Assembly: GCF_000715075.1 (NCBI RefSeq)
Contig: NC_134095.1
Span: forward strand, 49,652,806-49,716,805
Reading direction: 5' to 3'
DNA from: Nicotiana tabacum
Taxonomy: Eukaryota > Streptophyta > Magnoliopsida > Solanales > Solanaceae
Length of the DNA: 64,000 bases
A program made the position numbers and the translations under genes. Of the stretch, positions 34,957 through 45,100 are shown piece after piece. Below the pieces are notes generated by a model. That model was not told where the DNA came from. It made no database searches and saw nothing but the letters and a program-made list of their open reading frames with translations. Within the stretch, counting starts at the first letter, position 1; each line of letters begins with the position of its first letter.

Positions 34957-35853
34957 TCAGACTTTTCCACAGTTGTAGCAATTTCCACTGAACTGCTTCT
35001 TGCTTGGGTTGTATTTCGGTCCAGAAGCCTTCTTCCTCGTTTTGTTCTCTTCAACAATATTTGCTCCCATTATTGTTGAGTTTCTACGGCCTCTCTTTTC
35101 AGCAGCTTTGTTGTCCTCTTCGATTCTCAACTGAACAATGAGATCTTCAAGGGACATCTCCTTGCGTTTGTGTTTCAAGTAGTTTTTGAAGTCCTTACAC
35201 AAAGGAGGCAACTTCTCAATCATCGCTGCTACTTGGAATGCTTCATTGATGACAAGACCTTCAATGAAATTTCTGTTAGTAAAAATACTAAGATTACTAC
35301 TTTCAACACCAGTATTAATTTGATTTATACCTTCAGAAAAGAGATCGTGAATAATCACTTGCAATTCCTGGACTTGGGTAATAACAGACTTGCTATCTAC
35401 CATTTTGTAGTCCAAAAACTTTGCAGCAACGAACTTTTTCAACCCGGCATCTTCGATTTTGTATTTCTTTTCAAGCGCAGTCCATAGTTCTTTTGACGTT
35501 TTCACGCCATTGTAGACGTTATACAAAGCATCCTCCCACCCGCTTAGAATATAATTCTTGCACAAAAAATCTGAATGCTTCCATGCCTCAATCACGAGAA
35601 AGCGTTCAGTTTTTGGATTTTCATCGGACAACACAGGAACATCTTCCTTGATGAACTTCTGGAGACTTAGAGTAGTTAAGTAGAAGAACATCTTTTGCTG
35701 CCAGCACTTGAAATCAATCCCGGAAAATTTTTTGCACTTCTCCGCCGGTGCCAATGCAACCGGTGTTGTTCGGTTCGTTGAGGCATTGACAGTCACCATT
35801 GGAACAACTTGGTTCATATTATCATTAGTCATTTCTGTAAAAGAATGACACAA
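34957..35853 (-). pseudogene. copia 2 Gag
   Basis: A 298-codon Gag. Capsid motifs are KKFSGIDFKCWQQKMFFYLT (about residue 40), LWTALEKKYKIEDAGLKKFV and AMIEKLPPLCKDFKNYLKHK, then EMSLEDLIVQLRIEEDNKA and the zinc knuckle CYNCGKV. A TGA replaces the next residue, before HKSTECC, so the zinc knuckle is cut. The likely start is the ATG of MTNDNMNQVVP (about 35832); the upstream MCHSF extension is less typical. Confidence 0.86.
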
Positions 35854-35963
35854 ACGTTAAAATCACGTAGATTTTAATCTCCAATAGAGTACAAAACAAC
35901 AAAGGTTTTACTCTCCAGAAACAGTGAGTACAAATATAGAAAATATATTAAAATCCTTAAGCT

Positions 35964-36754
35964 TGTTAGTATACTGTATTTGTAAACTAATTCTGGAAAA
36001 ACAAAGTAGAATAATATATAAATAGAAAATGTAAAGAAACAAAAATCAATTCGAGCCCATTGAATTCACATTGTTTCCTTAAGGAATTTAATCCACTTCT
36101 AGTACCCAAGGTTGTGGATTATTTTCTCCCAATATAGAACGAATTACACACTGGTGTAGTGGTACTTCAAACCCCAGTGTTTCAGCGAACACAAAGTTCG
36201 GTAGCAAATCACACTTACTGTTACTTTGTTTGATTTTAAAGTATGCAGAAGAAGGAGGAGAAACTTAGAAAATCGTATGGAAATTCTGAGTAGAATAGTC
36301 TTGTATTTATAGCCAAAATTGGGCTAAAATCTGAAGAGGTGTAACTCTTAAGAATGGCTGTTTATGCAAAACGGCCACATCATAAATGCCATAACATAAA
36401 TGGCTATTTACTCAACAATAAAGAGGGAAAATTGAAGAGGGTAGTTTAATTTTCAGTTACACAACTGAAAAACGGATTGGATTTAATATTAATATTTATT
36501 TTAATATTAATATTCTGTTATTAAAACAAATATTTAATAACATTTCTATTAATATTTTACTTGCCTTCTTCTGAACTCTTTAAGAGCTAGAAGAAGAGCA
36601 ATTACTTATATACCCATAAAAGACTTCTTCCTCTTCCAATATGGGACAATGTTCCTTTATCAAGGAGGGAATCTCAAATGAAACTCAATATTTCATTTTC
36701 TCTCCATTTCCCATTCACCCTCTTTTAAGTGTTAACATACTTAAAATCCCAACA
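35964..36754 (-). repeat. copia 2 LTR (5' LTR)
   Basis: 791 bp, partner of 30356-31279. It lacks the hexamer block of the other LTR but has small indels of its own, such as the extra CATAAATGCCATAACATAAATG near 36380. Confidence 0.88.
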
Positions 36755-36759
36755 ATAAC

Positions 36760-37108
36760 TATTTTGTTCCTGTTCTTGCCCTCACGACTACCAAATGTTG
36801 TGGTTGCTTGGTTTCTCATGAGGCTTTTCTTTGTTGCACTCTAGATCTTGTGCATGTGTTTCGGAATTTCTAGCCAGGCTTGTTTCCCTTAATCTGTCAA
36901 TAGAAGATCTACGAGCCACACTTCCACTGGTAATTAGCCTCAGAAAATGCTATTTTTTGCAACATTCGCCGATGACATCGAGGTATTGTTATTGGTGGTA
37001 CCTCTTAGGCATTCTCGGAAAGAGGAGAGTTTGTACTGTTTATTTATCTCAAAGATTCTGTGGCCAATTGTGACTGAGGCTTAATATGCAGATGAATTCT
37101 TTTACTTG
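36760..37108 (+). other. 3' flank of F-box copy B
   Basis: Aligns with the 3' flank of copy A (about 1385-1680): CCAAATGTTGTGG.TGCTTGGTTTC, then TTTGTTGCACTCTA and the ATCTC-rich end. It is the continuation of 30254-30355 beyond the copia insertion. No coding. Confidence 0.65.
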
Positions 37109-38920
37109 AACTTAAGTGATGGGTTTTCAATGTCTTGGCCTTATGTTTCTTGTGTTTTGATGATCTAACAAACTTGTTGTGAAGAATCAGATAAAGAACC
37201 TGGCCTACAGGGTATACATTTCATGTGACCTGGTCGAAGTCTGAAATCAGCAAATGGATGAACGACCACAGGGAGGAACACAACAGGGACCTGGTGATTT
37301 GGTTCCTTAGGGTTCTCCGACACAAGCACAAGACAGTGACTGTACGCAAACATTATAAAGAGAAATACTATAAGGACCTGGTCTCTTAGGGTTCTCTAAC
37401 AGAAGTATAAGTCAAAAGAACAACTGGAACATAGCAGAAGAAAGTGACCATCTAGCAACTGTCACAAAAGAGGAACACAACTAGGACCTGGTCCGTTGGT
37501 GTGTCTTGACAGAAGTACAAAGTCAACTATCCAGCTGGAACGCAACTACCCAGAAGTGGCTGTGCAGACAGTACAACAGTCACTTCTCGTTGGGAAGAAG
37601 TGTACACCAAGAGTTGACATCACTATTTATTGTGATATCTTTTGTGATAAAACAACCTGGTGCAAGACACACCATTCTTTATGCATTCAGTGATATTCTG
37701 TCAAGCAACAACAGTAATCATCTGGCATTGAAGTCACTGGTGTGTCAAGAATAAGAAGACAACTCCACTAAGGATCAGTTTCTTAAGGAGTTTATGTACA
37801 TCCGTAGTTGAGTTGTAATCTTGTTATTTATTCGTCATTGTAATTCCTAGTTTACTTTGTTAGAAGCGTTGTCTTAGGAACAAACCAAAATTCGTAAACT
37901 TCTGAGTTTATGTTGTGACCAGGTATAGTCATAAGTTTAAAGCCTTTGTAACTAGGATAGTTATAGAGTGGCTTGTGGTTGGTGCATCACAAGTTAGTTG
38001 AAGTCTTTGCAATAGGGTTTTTGCAAAGTGGCTTGTAATAGGGAGATTGCAAGTTAGTGAAGTTAAAAGCCTACAAGAGTAGGTCGTGGTTTTTTTATCC
38101 CCTTGTGTGGGATTTTTCCACGTAAAAATCCCTTGCCTTCTTTACTTTCAGCCTTTACAGCATTCTAAGCATCATCTCATATAGGACCAGGTACTCTATA
38201 GTTTGGTGGACTCATATAAACTAACAATTGGTATCAGAGCAATGTTTCTCCTATCAGGCTAACACCTAGGAAAGATCCTCAGTGGCTACTCCACCAAACT
38301 TTGAAGAAGGACAATCAACCTATAGACCTCTCAGATTCAATGGTCAATATTATGGCTGGTGGAAGACCCACATGCATGATGGCAGAAGATTCAAAACTAT
38401 GGGACATCATTTGTGATGGTCCACATATTCCCATGAAGAAGCTTGAAGAAACAAGACCAATGGTGCCGAAGGGCATAAAAGAGTATAGCGACATTGATAG
38501 AAAAGCTGTAGAAAAGTCTATCGTGCCAAGAAAATCTTGATGTGTAGCATAGGACCTGATGAGTACAACAGAGTCTCGGTTTGTGATACTGCCAAAGAAA
38601 TATGGGAAGCTTTACAAACCGCACACGAAGGAACTACTCAGGTCAAACAATCCAAGATTGACATGCTCACCACTGAATATGAGCTCTTTAGGATGAAGGA
38701 TGATGAGTCCATACAAGATATGCACACTAGATTCACCTCCATCATAAACGAGCTTCACTCACTTGGAGATGTCATTCCCAGAAACAAGCTTGTAAGGAAA
38801 ATCCTCAGTGTTCTACCTGGGTCTTGGAAAAGTAAGGTAAATGCCATCACCAGAATCATTCTTCCAAATCAAATTTTGAATAACCTGAAAACCAAAACCG
38901 ATGGTTCACATAAGTCATGA
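37109..38920 (+). mobile_element. truncated SIRE-like copia element: LTR, PBS, partial gag
   Basis: The 5' end of a Ty1/copia element on the + strand. An LTR of about 1.1 kb (about 37109-38226) ends ATAAACTAACA. A clear Met-tRNA PBS ATTGGTATCAGAGC follows at 38227-38240. Then comes partial gag with LWDIICDGPHIPMKK (38301-38540) and, in another frame after a stop, CDTAKEIWEALQTAHEGTTQ, QSKIDMLTTEYELFRMKDDE and LVRKILSVLPGSWKSKVNAI (38537-38890). These are UBN2-type Gag motifs of SIRE/Maximus elements. The element stops abruptly at about 38900 in foreign sequence; no pol or 3' LTR remains. The left end is approximate because no LTR partner is present. GTGTTTTGATGATC text near 37153 is common in such LTRs. 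Confidence 0.75.
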
Positions 38921-38999
38921 TACATCTTACAGAGCTACGCATGCCCTCAAACAACCAAGCGAAATGCCAATGCGCAGAACGACCGGTCGCATCATTACA
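38905..38999 (-). repeat. gypsy LTR end fragment
   Basis: On the minus strand it starts TGTAATGATGCGACCGGTCG, very close to the starts of the large element's LTRs (TGTAATGACCTGACCGGTCG). Only about 95 bp remain between the copia gag remnant and the LINE RNase H, so it marks an old insertion or deletion junction. Confidence 0.55.
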
Positions 39000-40303
39000 T
39001 CGAGCCTTTACATGTTATTGTTGCTGCATTTTGAAGGAATTGAGAAGGCCATAATGATATCTCCTTGGTCGTTTCTCACTACTCCTCCTGATCCCTTTTT
39101 CCCATTACCATGAATAAAGCTTTCATCGGTGTTTACTTAAATGGCTCCCTGTTTAGGTTTATCCCAACATATTGAGATAACCTTAGGAATATGTTGAAGT
39201 TTCATCATGTTGTCACAAAAGTTGACCCAAGGCAATGTTAGGTTGCATTTTGGGAAAGCTCTATTGATTGCAGCTTGAGTATTCTAGTAAATCTGTTGTT
39301 TCATCTTGTAGTAGTTGAACCTCTTTTTATCACCATACTTTCAAGAACATCTACTCTTCCACATCTCCCAACATATTTAATCGGGATGATTTGGAGAGAA
39401 AGTTTGTGAAGAGCATTATTGGATTTCTGTAGCCACCAATGATTTATTTATCCTCTAATTAGCAATTGAATAGGAATGATTCCTAGATGGGATTCTATAG
39501 CCTTACAGATATACCTAGCTGCATCATTCTCAACAAAAACATGTTGCATAGTCTCTTTTTTGGGTTAGTGTAGCAGTTACAATTAGAAATAATGTTCTTA
39601 CCAAAATTAAGGACAATATCATCAAAATGAAGTTTAGATAAGCACAATCACCATATTAGGAAAGAAATTTTAAAAGGAATGCTAGAGTGTCATACCTTTG
39701 TAAGAAATTGATCTTTCTCCTTTGTGTCTCTAAACAAATGTAAAGTTGTCTTGTTAGAATACATATCATTATCAGTAAGATCCCAAAAAGCTTGGTCATG
39801 CATATCATGCCTTCCAATGGTTATATTTTCTATATGGTGAATGAACTCCTCTGGAAACAAATCTTTGAGCCTTTGGATATTCCAGTTGCCATCTTGAATA
39901 CAATCTTTAATGAGGATTTTAGAGCTTTTGTTGGCATTTGGATATAAGGAAGCTAAGGTCCCTGTCCAGTCCAATTATCCCACCATATACTTGAGTATCT
40001 GAGTTGATATGCCAAATAATGTGAGGTTCAACCTTGTCTCTGACATGAATCATCTTCTTCCATGAGTGAGAATTACCAGATACATTGTGTCTAATCGATG
40101 GATGGACTCTAGCACAATATTTCTGGTTCATGAAAGTAACCCACAGAGAAGGGATAGTTCTAAACCTCCACCAAGTTTTGGTGGCTAACGTATTGGCAAT
40201 ATCTTGCATTCTTCTGATCCCAATCCCTCCTTCTACAAGAGGATAACAAAGGTTTTTCCAGGATCTCCAGTGATAGTTCTTTTGATCCCGATAGTATCTC
40301 CAG
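39000..40303 (-). pseudogene. LINE segment 4: thumb, zf-RVT and RNase H
   Basis: From 40294 the frame reads YHWRSWKNLCYPLVEGGIG, ATKTWWRFRTIPSLWVTFMN and KYCARVHPSIRHNVSGNSHS, the usual plant L1 linker after the RT thumb. The next block has IKDCIQDGNWNIQRLKDLFP, WDLTDNDMYSNKTTLHLFRD, then a degenerate zf-RVT with ETMQHVFVENDAARY (about 39510-39560). At about 39010-39160 an RNase H start is visible: NTDESFIHGNGKKGSGGVV and RNDQGDIIMAFSIPSKCS. Hence this LINE carried a C-terminal RNase H, as many plant L1s do. Several stops break it, and the domain ends at the junction near 39000. Confidence 0.8.
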
Positions 40304-41153
40304 AGGCAAAATAAATAATTTACCCATCAACGTTGTAGTGAAATCCCTGTTACACACCTCTCACGGAAAACCTTTTACACACTCAACCTTTTAAAAATGT
40401 GTCTAAGACACACTATTTTTGACCAGATAGCACTTGCGTGTTTACACACAAAAAAGCGCGTGAAACCCGTAAAAAATCCTATTTTTTGTCTCCCCTCCCC
40501 ACAGGAACCCCTCCCCTCCCTCTGGTCTTCTTCCTCACCACCCTCCCCCTCATTTTCTTCCACTAAATAGAATTTTTGAAAGAAAATATCGATTTAGATC
40601 TAAAATTGAGCAGATTTTGTTGGTTTATTGTCCAAATATTGTGAAAAATATTTATTTGTGAAAGATTTAAAAGCCTTAACATTAGTATTAAAGGTTTGGT
40701 AAAAAATCTAGAATCCACCATTGTTGGGGTATCGAAAAAAGCTTGAAAATTCAATTGGGTCTTGTTGATTATTGGGTTATTGAATTCAATTTGTTGCTCG
40801 ATTATTTTTGGCTAGTCGTTTAGATAGTGTAGTTGAATTTTGGTATTGTTGGAAACTTTTTCACAAACAACCATGGTGGTAGCAACAATGGTACTTAATA
40901 TAGAAAATGGAAAGATAAAGAAGATGGATTTTAATTTTAATTTATACTATTTTTTCCTTTTTAAAGTAAATGACACGTGTCGCGACCCTGTTAGGGCGTG
41001 AATTTCATGTTGTCTGAAAAATTGGTCATGCACAAAAGTGGTGTGTCTTAGATACACTTTTGAAAGGTTGAGTGTGTAAAAGGTTTACCGTAAAATAGAG
41101 GTGTGTAACAGGGATTTCGCTGCAAGGTTGATGGGTAAGCTATGTATTTTGCC
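40304..41153. mobile_element. non-autonomous Mutator-like element (MITE)
   Basis: An 850-bp element within the LINE. Long terminal inverted repeats (about 110 bp) share GGCAAAATA, TTACCCATCAAC, GAAATCCCTGTTACACACCT and CACACTCAACCTTT, with the arms meeting the LINE at TATCTCCAG (40295-40303) and TATCCCCAG (41154-41162). That 9-bp duplication, with one mismatch, is the hallmark of Mutator-like elements. No transposase is encoded. Minus-strand frames around 40375-40754 look like chance: a C-rich tract translates as Gly/Glu-rich text. It needs a transposase from elsewhere. Confidence 0.83.
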
Positions 41154-41658
41154 TATCCCCAGAAGAAATAGGCAAAATATTTCTCAATAAGTTTAAAAGT
41201 GGCTTTTGGAGGACACATAGCAGAAAGAGAATGAGTAGGGAGGACTTGAAGCACATTCTTGATGAGAGTGACTTTACCTCCATATGAAAGCAATTTTCCA
41301 TGCCAGCTATTAAGCTTCTTGACAATACTATTAACCATGCCATTAAAGTAGACAGTCTTTTTTCTTCTAATATAAATGGGGCATCCCAAATAGGTGAAAG
41401 GAAATTCCTTGTCCATAAAATCAGTACATTCTCTGGTTATATTAATTCTAACAACATCAGTTTTAGTAGCAGTTAAGAAAAAACCTTTATCCTTGTTAAC
41501 CTTTTGACCAAAGCTTTTTTCATAACTATGAAGAATATTCATGATGAGAGTAATAGAGTTGCTATTACCACCAGAAAATATTACTATGTCATCAGCATAT
41601 GCTAGGTGGTTAATGTGTGGACATCTAAGTGGAATAGAGAAAGGAATAAAATTATTAT
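41154..41658 (-). pseudogene. LINE segment 3: RT palm with YADD
   Basis: Encodes HLAYADDIVIFSGGNS, the catalytic box of L1 reverse transcriptase; QKVNKDKGFFLTATK; FPFTYLGCPIYIRRKKTVYF; LNSWHGKLLSYGGKVTLIKN; and VLPTHSLSAMCPPKATFKLI, ending KYFAYFFWG at the MITE. RT would copy LINE RNA at the nicked target. The frame is open for at least 165 codons. Upstream it stops where the solo LTR starts, leaving the ATTAT duplication (41654-41658). Its N-terminal partner starts at 52760. Confidence 0.88.
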
Positions 41659-41806
41659 TGTTACATCCCATGTTTCCGTACGTGAAAGTATGCCATAAGT
41701 AAATTGATGTAAGCTTGAAAATGAGATATTACATCCCACATTTTTGTACGTTAAAGTTTCGTCGTAACTTAATTGATGTAAGCTCGGGAATGAGATTATT
41801 TTGAGG
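41659..41806 (+). repeat. tandem duplication at the start of the solo LTR
   Basis: Two imperfect copies of about 72 bp: TACATCCCATGTTTCCGTACG with AATTGATGTAAGCTTGAAAA and ending ATGAGATAT, followed by TACATCCCACATTTTTGTACG with AATTGATGTAAGCTCGGGAA and ending ATGAGATTAT. Confidence 0.8.
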
Positions 41807-42112
41807 TTATAAGAAGTATTATGCTATTTCAAACAAGTGATAAGTAAATTCGTAAAGGTGAGAAGGTAAGCGAATCAAAAAAAATCAGTTTCGTCGAAGT
41901 TTGATATTTTGAGATAAAATACGGTCCAAGCTATAATACCTCGTATTTATGGAATAGTGCCATACAAGGTACCACATGACCATGATAGTAAGGTATATAA
42001 AATGTGTTAAAAGTGATTAGTATTTTAAGTAATTTGGGATAATTCTTAGTTGTGTGGATAATTGGTTAATTATTGATTTGAGTGGGAAGTTAACAAATTA
42101 ATTAGATATTTG

Positions 42113-45100
42113 TGTCGTGCCCCCTTTTTCTCGCGAAATTGGGTTTCGACATTTGACAACTTCTTTTGAGAAGGGAAAGGGATTGGTTATTGGGAGATTC
42201 GCCACCTAACGGATTAAGGTGTGTTAGGGAACCTATTGCAAATAACTCAGATTATACTAGTTAGCATCACCAGAGATCGGGTAAGGGATCAAATTACCTC
42301 GAGGGGAAGATGTTAGGCACCCCTCAAGGTCCACAACGGTGGGTCTTGCCCGACCATAACTTATGTGAATTAGTCTAATAAAGAAAAGCGGAGGAATTAT
42401 TTAATAGGGGTGGGGGTCCTAAGTTTTTTAGCCTATAGGATCACCCCGTGCAACATAAATAATACTTCGTAACTTTCCCGAGCCGGGGGTGTTACTCATT
42501 TATTTAGCGGGCACAGAATATCATCTCCTGCTACCCGATTACTATCTTTGAGTTTTTACCTAAAGTGCTTTAATCAGTTCTAACTCTTGTCCTGTGCATG
42601 CACTACTTGTCCCTTACCTATGGTACTAGAGGCATTGGGACCTCTATTTTTTTATGGTTCTAGACTCAACCTAGGTTGCTTAAAATTGTAAACTAAGCGA
42701 CATACAAAACATATTGGACTTTTCATTCAAAAGCAGATAAAGGCTCAATTTAGCCTCCACACATAAGGCAACAGATGCACGCAAAACATGTTAGCATATT
42801 GACAGTTTAATTAGTTAAGGATATTAGATCCTATAGACATGATTTCTACGAGACTCTGGATTTTAAACATGTCGACAGTTTATGCAAAGTATCTCTAGGT
42901 AATTTTGTAATGTAAACGTGCTGACAGTAATTCCTAAGTGATCCTTTAATTGCCTATTGATCTCAATTAGAGCATTTGAACCGATAGACAGGTTATCTAA
43001 CTGACAGTTGACAACAGAAAAGCTCAGAATTATTACTTACTCCTATATTCATGCTTTCTAGTGGTAATTGACAAGGCATTAGGCAGGTTCTAGTTTTAGC
43101 TCTTGGGTACAAATGACAGTTATCCCTATAAACGTGAGTTCTACCTTTAGCGATTGGGTTTGTTTATTACTTCCTAAAGACATGCATATTAACTAGGAGA
43201 TTGTGAAAATTTATTAAGCATATAGAAATGATTTCTAAGCAAACAGATATGCGTATGCTGTAATTTAAACTAGATTATTGCATTTCCTATAGGCATGATT
43301 TCTAATCGTGTGAAGTAAAGTAAATAAGATATTCACAGAATTTGTTTGAGCCAAAATGAAATCCCTATAGGCAGGTTTCCTAACTATGTGATGGTAGACT
43401 TAAACATTTAGATAGATTTTAGCACACAATTCCTGGGCATAAAACAAAACCCAAAGGCATGTTATCTAACATAATAGTAGCAGAAAACCCAAAGCATGTT
43501 ATCTACCCACATAATATCAAATAAACCCATGTCCCAATTTCATTATCGCCCCCAATTGTTATTACAGATAATTATTATAGATCGTAATTAGTTGGATAAA
43601 TTACAGAGTAGTAAACTATAGGAAAGCCTTCAACAGGCCTAAAATACCATTTGTATGGGCCAGGCCCTTCAATTTACCACTTCTCCCAAAGCCAATGTTC
43701 ATAGAACCACAAAGTGATTGACTCACTTCTGTTTTACAGCATAAACATACCAAACCCAGTCCTCTAGTATGTTAGGCCTTCATGACCCCCGAGAAAGTGC
43801 TAACACTAGAGTGAAAAAGATTAGAATCAGTTTAAAGAAAAATTATAGACCAAATCCTTGTGTGTCAGAGTTCACGAGGGTCTCATAGGAACCCTAAAAA
43901 GTGCTCACACCAAGAAGGCCAAGGACAGTACTCAAATTACTTTAGCAAAGATTTTTGGGATTTAAAAGAGTGCATAGCAGGATCAGGAGTTAGGCTTAGG
44001 GGTAGGGTCACACACAAAAACAGAGATAAACATTTTAAAACTAATAAGTTGGACACTGGCATGTTAAAAATTCTATGGATCAAAACATACTTCACATAGA
44101 TAGTAAAAGATTCAGATTAGGATAAATTATGAAAACAACATGCTGGTGATTAGTAAGAGCTAAAAGCATAGTGAGCACAAGAGTCAATAGGATGACATAC
44201 TAACAAATTCGAAAATAAACATACGAGATACATGCTGAACCAGTTTTAAGGAAAGATAGTAGACATACTTGGAGATATACATAATTAACAGGTCGCAACG
44301 ATTAATCTACTAAGTTAAACAAGTCTACCACATAGAGCAGTGAGCATATTGAACAATTGAGATGGATAGGAGTCTCAGTGAATAACTAGTTCGAATGAAA
44401 CAAGAAAAGGTTAAACAATGAGGCAATGACCATCAATAGCAGCAAACAACAATATAGATTTCCGGTCTTGGCTTCCAGCCGACCAGAATATAGTAGTATA
44501 GAGTATACAGTTTAGTAGTGAAAGTAGTTCGAGTTCTCAGACTTGTTCTAAGGGGAAGAGGGAAGGGATTTGAATAGCCTTAGGATAGGGTACACAAATA
44601 TGGAAATAATCAATCAACTTATTTAAGGAAAAACTCAACACATTATTAAGGCAAGTCAGAAATAACAGTGCATAGACACGTATAACAGTAATCAAACAAG
44701 TCTGGGAATCAAATATTCTCAGGTAATAATTAAGGCAAGAACAGATAGACAGAATCAGTAAGAAAAACTGAAATAATAATTGGAACCCTAATTTTAGGGT
44801 AAGTAAAATCAGTCAGAATAATCAAAGGAAAATAACATGCATATAGACAACTATAGGAAAATATTGAAGAAAATACGTTAACAAAATAAGAATCATAACA
44901 GATCTAAGCCCTTGCTGTCGCGCCCCCTTTTTCCTTCACAGAATTGTGTTTATTTTATTTTGGTTGGGACAACTCTTTCCTTTTGGGAAAGGGGGTTTGC
45001 ATTTTGAAGAGTCACCACCTAACAGTTTAAGATGCATTGGGGCACCTATAAGGTTCATTTATAACTACGTTTGGTAACCAGAGTCAGGGTAAGGGCTTGA

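Larger units (their letters stand above)
30356..36754 (-). mobile_element. Ty1/copia retrotransposon in copy B 3' flank
   Basis: A 6,399-bp element between perfect ATAAC target-site duplications (30351-30355 and 36755-36759). LTRs are at 30356-31279 (924 bp) and 35964-36754 (791 bp), starting TGTTAGTATACTG and ending AAATCCCAACA on the + strand. A purine tract CATGTGGGGGAT lies at 31280-31291. Gag, protease, integrase, RT and RNase H follow leftward from 35853 to 31899, so it is Ty1/copia. No Met-tRNA PBS is visible beside the 5' LTR (the text is AGCTTAAGGATTTT), so the primer may be another tRNA or the site may be lost. The insertion splits the 3' flank that copies A and B share (A about 1320-1400; B resumes at about 36790). 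Confidence 0.92.

Noticed and set aside
40375..40563. Gly/Glu-rich minus-strand frame
   Set aside because: A C-rich tract in the core of the Mutator-like MITE gives low-complexity text; no transposase motif.
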